From positions 1 through 64,000 of the forward strand of contig NZ_CP095746.1 in the NCBI RefSeq assembly GCF_022049065.2: 64,000 nucleotides of DNA, given 5' to 3'. Shown here one piece after another: positions 7,832 to 15,597 of the stretch (within the stretch, counting starts at the first letter, position 1; each line of letters starts with the position of its first letter). A model generated the notes under the pieces. It searched no databases, had not been told where the DNA came from, and was given only the letters and a program-made list of their open reading frames with translations. Made by a program: the position numbers and the translations under genes. The stretch is from Niallia sp. Man26. Lineage in GTDB: Bacteria > Bacillota > Bacilli > Bacillales > Cytobacillaceae.

Positions 7832-9106
7832 TTAACCTTTATGCCCCCCTACTAATCCAGAACGATGTATAGCTGTACCACCAGGTGTATAGGAAATGGC
7901 ACGTAATAATGCTGTGGAACCAAACTTATTTCTAATTTCATCCACAACATATCCCAACTTCTTCCTTTTCCAACTGTTGGTGTCAAAGAGGTCGAGCTGT
8001 ACATCTGTATCTTTCTCTAGCTTAGTAAGTGAAATAGATACTTGTCTGACGGTCTGCCCCCTATAAAATTCTTCCATTAATTCCAGGCAAACCTTATATA
8101 TATCCATGGTTACATTAGTAGGTGCTTCAATAGTACGTGAGCGATAAAAACCTCCTCCGTACTCATCCCTACTGTATCCTAAACCAAAACTAATGGTTCT
8201 GGCAGCTTGATTGTTTGTTCTAGCCCTTTTACATACCTCTTCACATATTTCTAAAATAACAGCTTCTATTTCTTTTCTGTTTTTGTAATCTCTTAGAAGC
8301 ACTTGGCTTTTACCTAAACTAACTTGCCCTTTAAATATGGGAGCTCCTACTTCGGATAAATCAATTCCCCATGCATGATGATATAACTGATTTCCCATAA
8401 TACCGAATTTCTTCTCAAGTAAACCAAGATCGTATCTAGCCAATTGGCCAACAGAGAAAATACCCATACTATTTAAGGTCTTTTCTACTCTGCTCCCTAT
8501 CCCCCACATTTCACTTAACGGAGATAATGGCCAAAGCTTGCTGGGAACATCCTCGTATGTCCATTCCGCAATACCGGTTTGCGATTTCTTGGCAGCCAAA
8601 TCTAAACATAATTTACTTAAAAGCATATTGGGACCAATACCGATTGTGCAAGGTAACCCAAAGTCATGGAAGAGATCCGCCTGAATCTTTCTTGCGATAT
8701 CTTCTGCAGTACCCTCAATCTTTTCCATACCAGTACAATCTAAAAAGCTTTCATCAATAGAGTAAACATGTACAGCTGAAGGTGGAACATAACGATAAAA
8801 CAACTTCGTTATCTCTGTGCTCACTCTAATAAAAACGGACATACTTGGATCCACTATTACAATTCGTGGATCATCTGGGATTTCAAATAAGCGGGAACCT
8901 GTTTTTATTTTAAAATCTTTTTTCATGGCAGGAGATGCTGCTAGAACGACACTTCCTTGCCTATCGGTATTCCCTACAACTGCTAAGTGACAAGTTAAAG
9001 GGTCAAGCCCAAGCATAACTGCAGAGACACTGGCGTAAAAACTCTTCATATCGACACAGATGATGGGGCGGTTAGGAAATTGGCTATAATCAAACATCAT
9101 ACTCAC
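7832..9106 (-). CDS. uvrX: Y-family DNA polymerase, UvrX type
   Basis: A 424-residue error-prone polymerase of the ImpB/MucB/SamB group carried by Bacillus phages and plasmids; it copies past DNA lesions. Catalytic acidic residues are in ICVDMKSFYAS (Asp about 19) and HVYSIDESFLD (Asp-Glu about 118-119). A helix-hairpin-helix region contains MWGIGSRVEKTLNSMGIFSVGQL, and QLDLF near residue 373 matches the beta-clamp binding consensus. Length is normal for the family. GTG start at 9106; an ATG at 9100 is an alternative. It overlaps the stop of a decayed yolD gene, which normally forms an operon with it. SOS control is expected for the family, but no LexA/DinR box was identified. Confidence 0.93.
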   Translation of the reverse strand: MSMMFDYSQFPNRPIICVDMKSFYASVSAVMLGLDPLTCHLAVVGNTDRQGSVVLAASPAMKKDFKIKTGSRLFEIPDDPRIVIVDPSMSVFIRVSTEITKLFYRYVPPSAVHVYSIDESFLDCTGMEKIEGTAEDIARKIQADLFHDFGLPCTIGIGPNMLLSKLCLDLAAKKSQTGIAEWTYEDVPSKLWPLSPLSEMWGIGSRVEKTLNSMGIFSVGQLARYDLGLLEKKFGIMGNQLYHHAWGIDLSEVGAPIFKGQVSLGKSQVLLRDYKNRKEIEAVILEICEEVCKRARTNNQAARTISFGLGYSRDEYGGGFYRSRTIEAPTNVTMDIYKVCLELMEEFYRGQTVRQVSISLTKLEKDTDVQLDLFDTNSWKRKKLGYVVDEIRNKFGSTALLRAISYTPGGTAIHRSGLVGGHKG

Positions 9107-9354
9107 CTATTTCTAGATACTTTTTTAATGGAACTAAAGGACAAAAATTGAAAATGACCATTTGTTTTTTGAATGCGCAATTCATCCCTTTGATAGTCAA
9201 TAAATACAGTTGTACCAGTAATGGTTTCATTGTTATTTTCTGTTTTATATTAGAAATTTAATGGCCAATTGTACTCCATGGCTTCGTATATAAGGGTGTT
9301 ATTTTCTAATAAATAATCGTTTACTTCGTTTTGTTTTATTTTTAAATTATCCAC
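9103..9354 (-). pseudogene. Decayed yolD-like gene upstream of uvrX
   Basis: In one frame from GTG 9354 to TGA 9103 the translation reads like the C-terminal two-thirds of YolD proteins, small partners encoded before UvrX-type polymerases. It contains EAMEYNWPLNF, then an in-frame TAA at 9252-9250, then ITGTTVFIDYQRDELRIQ and a terminal FLSFSSIKKV. Residues before the GTG still look YolD-like (LLPYKELERAN) but another in-frame stop lies just upstream and no good start exists. The N-terminus is therefore lost and the middle carries a nonsense codon, while the polymerase stays intact. Confidence 0.7.
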
Positions 9355-9451
9355 ATTAGCTCTCTCCAGTTCTTTATATGGTAATAATAACAGAACTTAT
9401 GTTCGTTATCAATGTACGACGATTCCTAAATAAACTAATATTGGTAAAATA

Positions 9452-9477
9452 AATACCCGCTTCTTTAAGCGGGTATT
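9452..9477 (-). terminator. Terminator of the DNA ligase gene
   Basis: 9-bp stem AATACCCGC/GCGGGTATT with an 8-nt loop. On the minus strand it is followed by TATTTTACC. It starts 18 nt after the ligase stop. Confidence 0.7.
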
Positions 9478-9494
9478 CCAATTTATTAGGTTCA

Positions 9495-10358
9495 TCATAC
9501 AATGAATTTCTGAAAGCTAGCACTTCGCATATACCCATTTTTGGATAGGCATTGATATTTCACTTCGCACTTAATGAGTGGGTCCAAATAAATAAAGTCT
9601 TTATCCTCATCTATAATCAATTGCTTTGTAATATGGTAAAAAGCCTTTCTTTCATCGGGTGGAACAAATTCTAATATTCCTCTGTATTTGTTATCTTCCT
9701 TCATAATCCAGCCGAATTTTTCTTTTCTTATTCCGCTAATGGAGACAGTGGAATATTGATAGTTCTTCGTTTTGAAGATGACATTTTGAGGTCGGGAATC
9801 CAAATAATAAGGCTTATTATTATCTCGGGCCACTACTCCTTCTAGATCTAAATCAATGACTCGATTAAATAGCGTAGCTCCATTTTCATATACAGGGGCA
9901 ACGGATAAATTGTTTTGGTTGGGAATGTGCTTATTAAGTAGAGATAAACGTTTATAATACGGTTCATTTAGTAAAGATTTATCATTTAAAAATAAAAGAT
10001 CAAAAGCTACAAATTGGACAGGTAGTTCTTGCATTAGATCATTTATTTTGGTGGGATTAGAGGCTTGGAAACGGGTCATAAGGCTATCAAAACATGGAAC
10101 AGGTACATCCTTATCGTTGTCAAAACAAATCATTTCTCCGTCCAATATACAGTTTTGCACAGGTAACTTTATAAACTCGAATTCCAAGTACTTTTGGGTT
10201 ACCTCATTTTTGTGCCTAGTGTAGATTCTGATGCGGCCGTCTTTATAATGTAATAATGCGCGATGCCCATCATATTTGATTGTCCAGCTATAATTGTCTC
10301 CTGTCGGAAGCTCCGGAGCGGGCTGAAGAAGCATTGGTTTTATGGGTGTATTTAACAT
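9495..10358 (-). CDS. ATP-dependent DNA ligase (LigB/YoqV-like)
   Basis: A 287-residue single-domain-plus-OB ligase that seals nicks using ATP. Motif I is KYDGHR (nucleotidyl Lys about 28). DGEM (about 72-75) fits motif III, VAFDLLF (about 116) motif IIIa, EGVVAR (about 172) motif IV and IFKTKNYQ (about 193) motif V. A C-terminal OB-like segment follows. Length matches the small ATP-dependent ligases of Bacillus prophages and plasmids. It stands alone next to uvrX, forming a repair pair. Start ATG at 10358 is in good context with the homologous N-terminus PMLLQPAPELP. Confidence 0.9.
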   Translation of the reverse strand: MLNTPIKPMLLQPAPELPTGDNYSWTIKYDGHRALLHYKDGRIRIYTRHKNEVTQKYLEFEFIKLPVQNCILDGEMICFDNDKDVPVPCFDSLMTRFQASNPTKINDLMQELPVQFVAFDLLFLNDKSLLNEPYYKRLSLLNKHIPNQNNLSVAPVYENGATLFNRVIDLDLEGVVARDNNKPYYLDSRPQNVIFKTKNYQYSTVSISGIRKEKFGWIMKEDNKYRGILEFVPPDERKAFYHITKQLIIDEDKDFIYLDPLIKCEVKYQCLSKNGYMRSASFQKFIV

Positions 10359-10477
10359 TTTAGTACGTACTCCTCTCCACTTCTAATGATATCACCATTA
10401 GAAAGAGGACTATATAGTAGCTTGTTAGAAACCTAGGAAAAAAGAGGTATATTATGAGAAAATAGACATAACTGTCA

Positions 10478-10506
10478 TTGACTGAGCGGGATATATGCCC
10501 TATAAT
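10478..10506 (+). promoter_or_regulatory. Promoter with a palindromic element in its spacer
   Basis: TTGACT (10478-10483), exactly 17 nt, TATAAT (10501-10506). The spacer contains GGGATATATGCCC, an imperfect palindrome placed where a repressor would block RNA polymerase. It drives the membrane protein gene at 10581. Confidence 0.75.
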
Positions 10507-10580
10507 TAAAAACAAACAGTGTAACATATATTATGATTATAAAGTACATACATAACTAAATTTTATTAAGGAGTGAGAGG

Positions 10581-11753
10581 ATGAATGTTATATTAGGTGC
10601 TCTTAACGGCATGCTGCAATATGGGAGAGGGAAAGAAACGGGAGGATTCGGGATATTAGGAATCATCCTCGCAATCGTAGCTGTTTATCAATGGGATCAT
10701 ATTCTCCCCTTTCTTCGGAAGATTGGGGTAGTAGGTTTCTTTGATAAAATTGGGTTAATATATGAAAATGATCCAGGTACAACAGGGCTTGCTGTTTTTC
10801 TATTTATATTAGAAATTTGTATTGTCCTAGCGATTGTAATTTTTGCGGTATTAGTAATAGGAATAATGGTTACCATCTTTTGTTCAAGTAAGGTTGGAAC
10901 AATAATCATTGTTACTTTACTTGCCCCGTTTATTCTGGTCGGTTTCCTAACTTTCTTCCTTATTTACGCAATACTTCAATCTTTAGGGATTAAATCCAAA
11001 AAGCAAAAGTTACGAGAAGCAGAAGACAAATGGTATATGGAGAATTACGGAATGAAGTCTCCAGAGACTATCGCAGAAGAAGAACTTAATATGACTCCTT
11101 TAGAGGTATTAAAAAGGTACTGCGAGGAATTCGATTACAATCAGGCTATAGAATTTCTTAACAAGCTTCCCATGTATGGTGATACGCGGTTCCTATTAGG
11201 TGAAAGTAATACAGGAGAAATTTTTCTTCTTTTACCTGATCCATCACTAAAGTACTGTACTATGAACCCTTGGTTGCCCGATGAATTTACTGTTATCAAG
11301 TTGGATATTCAAAAGTTCATTGATGACATAGGTAAATTTCAAAAAATAGACCATAGGATGGGGGGGAGAAAATTAATAATTACGTTAATGCATTCTGTAG
11401 AAGAGAATCATAACCAGAGCCAATTCCAAGATTATAAACTTATTGATTTTAAAGATCAAACGGACATAATTAAATTTTATTTACCAGATTATGAGCTTAA
11501 AGATTTTAAAAACTATTTAAGTCCAGTTGGTGAAAGGCGAGAGTATACTGAACAGGCTGAAAGAACACAGGAATATTACTTCAAAACTAAAGAAAAGCTT
11601 TTAACTGCTATATCTAATGCTACTGATAAATATGAATTTGATCAGAAAGTATCGTATGTTAAGGCATTAAATGCTACAAATGAGGATGTAATTAGGATTA
11701 TGAGAGAATCTCTAGCAAAGGTAGATACTAATGAAAGGAGTGAATCAGTATAA
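10581..11753 (+). CDS. Membrane protein of unknown function, large cytosolic C-terminus
   Basis: A 390-residue protein. The N-terminal 140 residues contain three or four hydrophobic helices (FGILGIILAIVAVYQW near 23-38, a long segment near 68-100, and IIIVTLLAPFILVGFLTFF near 108-126). The remaining 250 residues are hydrophilic and probably cytosolic, starting with a charged helix at KSKKQKLREAEDKWY. No enzyme motif is recognised. ATG 10581 has AAGGAGTGAGAGG just upstream. It appears to share a transcript with the HNH-repeat gene that follows immediately. Function not assignable. Confidence 0.75.
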   Translation: MNVILGALNGMLQYGRGKETGGFGILGIILAIVAVYQWDHILPFLRKIGVVGFFDKIGLIYENDPGTTGLAVFLFILEICIVLAIVIFAVLVIGIMVTIFCSSKVGTIIIVTLLAPFILVGFLTFFLIYAILQSLGIKSKKQKLREAEDKWYMENYGMKSPETIAEEELNMTPLEVLKRYCEEFDYNQAIEFLNKLPMYGDTRFLLGESNTGEIFLLLPDPSLKYCTMNPWLPDEFTVIKLDIQKFIDDIGKFQKIDHRMGGRKLIITLMHSVEENHNQSQFQDYKLIDFKDQTDIIKFYLPDYELKDFKNYLSPVGERREYTEQAERTQEYYFKTKEKLLTAISNATDKYEFDQKVSYVKALNATNEDVIRIMRESLAKVDTNERSESV

Positions 11754-11797
11754 GAACGCAGAAATATTTCAAAGAGGATTTATTAAACATTGCTCGT

Positions 11798-12319
11798 ATG
11801 CATATAGAACATATTGAAAAATCTACTAGTTGGACTAAATACTATCGTGACAATAAACTCCCTTCTACTCAAACCTATTTATCTGTATTTGGTACGTGGG
11901 AAAATCTAAGAAAAGAACTTGGATTGAACGTAAAAAAGAAAAGAGACGTTATCTCTAAGGGTGAGATTGAAGATGTTTTGAAAAAGCATGGAAAAGAATT
12001 TAAAACACGCAAACAATGGGATGAATACGCACAGGAGCATAAACTACCAACCTATAAGACCATTTTAAAGCATTTTACTTATGAAGAAATCTTGGATTTT
12101 GCAGGGAAACCAAAACAACGTAATTTCTCCAAAGAGGAATTAATAAGTTTGGCCCTTAAGCATAGAAAGTCCTTTATTGGTTCATCGATGACGCAATGGG
12201 ATGAATACGCGAAAGAACAGGTCCTACCCTCTTCTAGGCAATTTAATTGGATTTTTGGATCGTGGAGTGAAGCGAAACATGAAATAAGAAAACAGGCACA
12301 AAAAAAGAGTGATAGATAG
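11798..12319 (+). CDS. Homing-endonuclease-associated (HNH-repeat) DNA-binding protein
   Basis: A basic protein made of three copies of a roughly 50-residue repeat with W-x(3)-Y-x(5)-LPS/T-x(6)-F-x-x-W/Y cores: TSWTKYYRDNKLPS with FGTWENLRKEL, QWDEYAQEHKLPT with FTYEEIL, and QWDEYAKEQVLPS with FGSWSEAKHEI. Such repeats occur beside homing endonucleases and are thought to bind DNA; no nuclease domain is present here. The start given is the first standard ATG. Repeat 1 needs about 16 further residues (YFKEDLLNIAR) encoded upstream in frame, and the only well-spaced start there is an AUA at 11750, 9 nt after AAAGGAG. Confidence 0.7.
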   Translation: MHIEHIEKSTSWTKYYRDNKLPSTQTYLSVFGTWENLRKELGLNVKKKRDVISKGEIEDVLKKHGKEFKTRKQWDEYAQEHKLPTYKTILKHFTYEEILDFAGKPKQRNFSKEELISLALKHRKSFIGSSMTQWDEYAKEQVLPSSRQFNWIFGSWSEAKHEIRKQAQKKSDR

Positions 12320-12344
12320 CATTTGCTAGGTATCACTCTTTTTC
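12301..12344. terminator. Bidirectional terminator between convergent genes
   Basis: Stem GAGTGATA/TATCACTC (12307-12314, 12331-12338) flanked by A6 on the left and T5 on the right, so it has U-tracts in both directions. It contains the stop codons of both the HNH-repeat gene and the last gene of the T4SS operon. Confidence 0.85.
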
Positions 12345-12968
12345 TATTTGCTTGATGATATCCCATGAAGAGGTTGTAATAACTAAAATATCATCATGGG
12401 CATGATCTGAATGCGCTTCTTCTATAGATTCTAAAGAAAGAGTAACAAGGCTAGACTTTCCGTCTTTATATTGAAATTCCAATTTAACCTCATTAGTTTC
12501 CCCACCAAAAACACCTTTCTTTTCTTTAAAATTAACACCCTTTATGGAATTGTTTTTGGATATGCGGTTTATGATATCTTGCGCTACCTTTTGTTTATCT
12601 GTTTCCTCTACTTTAAATAAATCACTGGAGATGGTTTCTGTTTGAAAAGTCGACATAAACAATTCTACATCTTGTTTTAAGATACCCGTAATAAAGTAGT
12701 TAACAACGTCTCTTTGAGGAGAAACGTCGTTAACTTTTTCTGTATGAGGTTCGATAAAGCCCACATCTAGATTTTCCTTTTGTTCAGTAGCCCATTCTAT
12801 TGTCTTTTCTGTATATTCGTTATCGGATTCAATCTGGGCAGCTACTTGTTCTTGCGTTGCCTTTAAATCCATGGGTGCTTCCTTTTGAGAAGGAAGAAAT
12901 ATAAAGTATACGACACATAAGAGTGTTAACGTACTTCCAATCATTATTAAAAAAGATTTTTTTGTCAT
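12333..12968 (-). CDS. Membrane-anchored protein at the end of the T4SS operon (VirB8-like candidate)
   Basis: A 211-residue protein with a short cytosolic start, one membrane helix (FLIMIGSTLTLLCVVYFIFLP, residues 6-25), an acidic linker and an extracytosolic domain from about residue 85. The domain start, DVVNYFITGILKQDVELFMSTF, has the helix-rich beginning of an NTF2-like fold, as in VirB8/TcpC components of transfer machines. That assignment is inferred from topology and operon position, not from clear sequence identity. It overlaps the upstream lipoprotein gene by 4 nt. It ends at the operon terminator. Confidence 0.6.
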   Translation of the reverse strand: MTKKSFLIMIGSTLTLLCVVYFIFLPSQKEAPMDLKATQEQVAAQIESDNEYTEKTIEWATEQKENLDVGFIEPHTEKVNDVSPQRDVVNYFITGILKQDVELFMSTFQTETISSDLFKVEETDKQKVAQDIINRISKNNSIKGVNFKEKKGVFGGETNEVKLEFQYKDGKSSLVTLSLESIEEAHSDHAHDDILVITTSSWDIIKQIEKE

Positions 12969-13489
12969 TCTTGAACCTCTTTATTAGCTTGAGCGGCTAA
13001 CTCTTCCCTTAGTATTTTCCACTGGTTGGCAATATTAGCTTGTTCCTGCTTAATAGCTAGATATTCTTGGCGTAAACTGTCTTTATCAAACGATGTTTCA
13101 TCCGCATTGTTGGCCGCATCAACTGAAGTTAAGAGTAACTGATGGGAACGATTGACTAATGCTATAAGGGTTTGGTGTGTTTCAAAAAGGTCAGGCTCGA
13201 TATCAAGTGCCTCCACTTTTGTGACTAACTCATTCGATTTGCCAATACTCTCTGTCATGATCTTAGCGAATTGGCTATTACTTGTACTATTCGTATACAG
13301 TCCATCTAAAGCATTATTATAGTTTAATAGAATATCTGTCATTTCTGTAATAAATCCTTGTAGTGACTCGTCGTATTTTACGAGGTGTTCCACATTGTCT
13401 TCCGTTACTTTTACGTTTGCCTTGCTGTTTGAAGAACAACCAGCTAAAATACTAATAAGGCATAGTAATAAAACTGATAATTTTTTCAT
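12965..13489 (-). CDS. Lipoprotein of the T4SS operon
   Basis: From ATG 13489 (AAGGAG 12 nt upstream) the protein begins MKKLSVLLLCLISILAGC, a lipoprotein signal peptide with lipobox LAGC. The roughly 155-residue mature part is almost entirely helical and charged, with no known domain. An in-frame upstream codon at 13522 is open but would bury the signal. The gene lies between the VirB1-like hydrolase and the last membrane protein of the operon, with 4-nt overlap downstream. A role in holding the transfer channel at the outer membrane face is plausible but inferred. Confidence 0.75.
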   Translation of the reverse strand: MKKLSVLLLCLISILAGCSSNSKANVKVTEDNVEHLVKYDESLQGFITEMTDILLNYNNALDGLYTNSTSNSQFAKIMTESIGKSNELVTKVEALDIEPDLFETHQTLIALVNRSHQLLLTSVDAANNADETSFDKDSLRQEYLAIKQEQANIANQWKILREELAAQANKEVQE

Positions 13490-13508
13490 TGAATTCCTAG
13501 TCTCCTTG

Positions 13509-15596
13509 TTATTTGAAGTCAATTAGTAAAGCTGGATCAATACTATTCGTCTTCGAAATGTTCCAACTTGGTTGATGGACCTCGAAATGTAAATGGGGAC
13601 CTGTAACATTTCCGGTACCACCCATATAACCGAGGAATTGTCCTTGTTTTACTTTTGCTCCCGCAGATACTGCTCTATTTTGCATATGAGCATAAACGGT
13701 TTCATACTGTTTGCCATCAATTTTATGTTGAATGAAAACGACATTACCGTAAGAGGATGATAGGTAGGATCTTGAAACTGTACCATCTGCAGCAGCGTAT
13801 ATTTTCACATTGCTTCTGCCACCAAGACCGATATCTATACCTTGGTGTTTCGTCCCCCATCGAGCACCGTAACCGGAGGTTACCGTTCCAGTAGTTGGCT
13901 TAATAAAACTACCAGGTTTTAAGGTAGGTGAACCTTCCGTTCCACCTTCATATGTAGCAGCTGTTTTGAATTTTTCTGCTAAAGCTAAAATGTCGTTAAT
14001 GTACCATTCCGCATGGTTATAGTGCCAGATAGCGTTTCTTTTATCGGTAGAATAGCCATTACTTGCTAAGTAGTTGGCAGCTGTATAGACTGCGTCCGTT
14101 ACATTATAAGGATCAGCTTTGCCGTCTCCATCACCATCAACACCAAGTCCACCGCCTTTTTTGATGACTCCTGGGCTTGTGATATCTACGCTTGCAGCTA
14201 CCAATCCACCACCGATGTCATAGCTCCACCCTACCCAAGTTGCTGGCAGGAATTGCATCTGACCAATTGCCCCAACGGGAGATACCATAGGATCAATCGT
14301 TCCAAACACACTTTCTTTTGAATGAATAGCCGCTAACGTATACCAATGCACACCATATTTTTTCTCAGCTGCTAAATAGATCGGCATATATTGAGCCGGA
14401 ACTCCAGCACCAGGTATAACCGTTCCGTCATAGCTAATGTCATCGTATCCATAAACCCCACCATTTTGACTTAACCAATCTGTATAATTAATAGATCCAC
14501 CCATAAAGCTATAGTTTGCCTCTATTAATTTCTTATCATCTAGACCTAATCCTAAAGAATTTAAAATCGCATCAAAATTAGCATAATCTTGCGTGACATT
14601 TTGTGTAGAGGTAAAATATTGATTTCTTGTTTTCGTAATGGTTTTTACTTCAATTACTTTATCGACCATTACCGTTTTTGTCTTCTTTAGATGAACGGTT
14701 ACATATCCAGTAGTATCGACCTTTTGGTTTTGTTGTCTAACCTGTTCTTTCAGAAGATCTTTCCAACTTTTACTCTTTGGATTAAAGTAAGGGTAAGTTT
14801 TGTCTGTTATATCTGCAATAGAAGCGGGGACCTTTAGTGTTTCCATATACTCCACTTCTTTTGGAACTTGAATGGTTTTGTGCGTAATGACTTCTTTCGA
14901 TTTCCAATCCGATGTATGAGCTTTATAGTTAAAGATAGTGGACCCATTCCAATACTGAACAGACTCCAGTTTGCTTACTTCATTTTTCGTGTGCTCTACC
15001 TTTCCTTCTTTTACTTTTTTACCATCTTCGTAGACGATCACTTGCTTTTCTTTCCATTCATCATAATTTCCGTATTCAAACTCAGGTGCTAGTTCGGTTG
15101 CTATTTTCTTAATAATCTTTTTGATACTATCTAAATCAGATTTTTTATCATCAAACACATCTAGCATAATAGTAGAGGCTATTAATCCTTCTGGAACCCG
15201 GTAGGGCTTCTCAATAGGATTATCCATATCGACAGTGGCTTCTGATTGTTCCACAATATACTCATGAATGGCTTTGTCGTCCCCTTCTAAATCATCTCCA
15301 CTTGCCCATAAGAAAGACATAGCTAAAGAAATAAGGAGGGCTAAAATGACAGAAATACCGACCACAAGCAGAGTAGGAACTCCGACTGTACTTATAAGCC
15401 AAGCAAGCATTTTGGCCAGTACTTTTTTTAAAACTTTTATTGCGAGTTTAATAGCCTTTTTAGCCATTTTGGCTGCTTGTTTTTTAAATTTATTTTTGAA
15501 AGGTTTAGCAATTTTACCTGCTAAACCTTTCAAATTATCGGTCATTTTTTCACTAATGGAGTCAGTAGTATTTTTGTTTTCTTGATTTTGCGCCAT
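13509..15596 (-). CDS. VirB1-like bifunctional cell-wall hydrolase (lytic transglycosylase + M23 peptidase)
   Basis: A 695-residue protein that should open the peptidoglycan for the transfer channel. Order: basic, helix-rich cytosolic N-terminus (residues 1-65), one membrane helix (about 70-97), a roughly 240-residue linker, a lytic transglycosylase domain (about 395-540; catalytic Glu likely in AAIHSKESVFG, then GAIGQMQFLPATW and NYLASNGY), and a C-terminal M23 metallopeptidase. The M23 part has HQGIDIG (zinc His/Asp), VYAHM and GPHLHFEVH. Other Gram-positive transfer systems use similar two-headed enzymes, often with NlpC/P60 instead of M23. It lies 2 nt from the VirB6-like gene. Confidence 0.9.
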   Translation of the reverse strand: MAQNQENKNTTDSISEKMTDNLKGLAGKIAKPFKNKFKKQAAKMAKKAIKLAIKVLKKVLAKMLAWLISTVGVPTLLVVGISVILALLISLAMSFLWASGDDLEGDDKAIHEYIVEQSEATVDMDNPIEKPYRVPEGLIASTIMLDVFDDKKSDLDSIKKIIKKIATELAPEFEYGNYDEWKEKQVIVYEDGKKVKEGKVEHTKNEVSKLESVQYWNGSTIFNYKAHTSDWKSKEVITHKTIQVPKEVEYMETLKVPASIADITDKTYPYFNPKSKSWKDLLKEQVRQQNQKVDTTGYVTVHLKKTKTVMVDKVIEVKTITKTRNQYFTSTQNVTQDYANFDAILNSLGLGLDDKKLIEANYSFMGGSINYTDWLSQNGGVYGYDDISYDGTVIPGAGVPAQYMPIYLAAEKKYGVHWYTLAAIHSKESVFGTIDPMVSPVGAIGQMQFLPATWVGWSYDIGGGLVAASVDITSPGVIKKGGGLGVDGDGDGKADPYNVTDAVYTAANYLASNGYSTDKRNAIWHYNHAEWYINDILALAEKFKTAATYEGGTEGSPTLKPGSFIKPTTGTVTSGYGARWGTKHQGIDIGLGGRSNVKIYAAADGTVSRSYLSSSYGNVVFIQHKIDGKQYETVYAHMQNRAVSAGAKVKQGQFLGYMGGTGNVTGPHLHFEVHQPSWNISKTNSIDPALLIDFK

Positions 15597-15597
15597 G

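Noticed and set aside
7654..7872. 72-codon plus-strand frame
   Set aside because: Begins in the uvrX terminator hairpin and runs into the 3' end of uvrX; no ribosome binding site.
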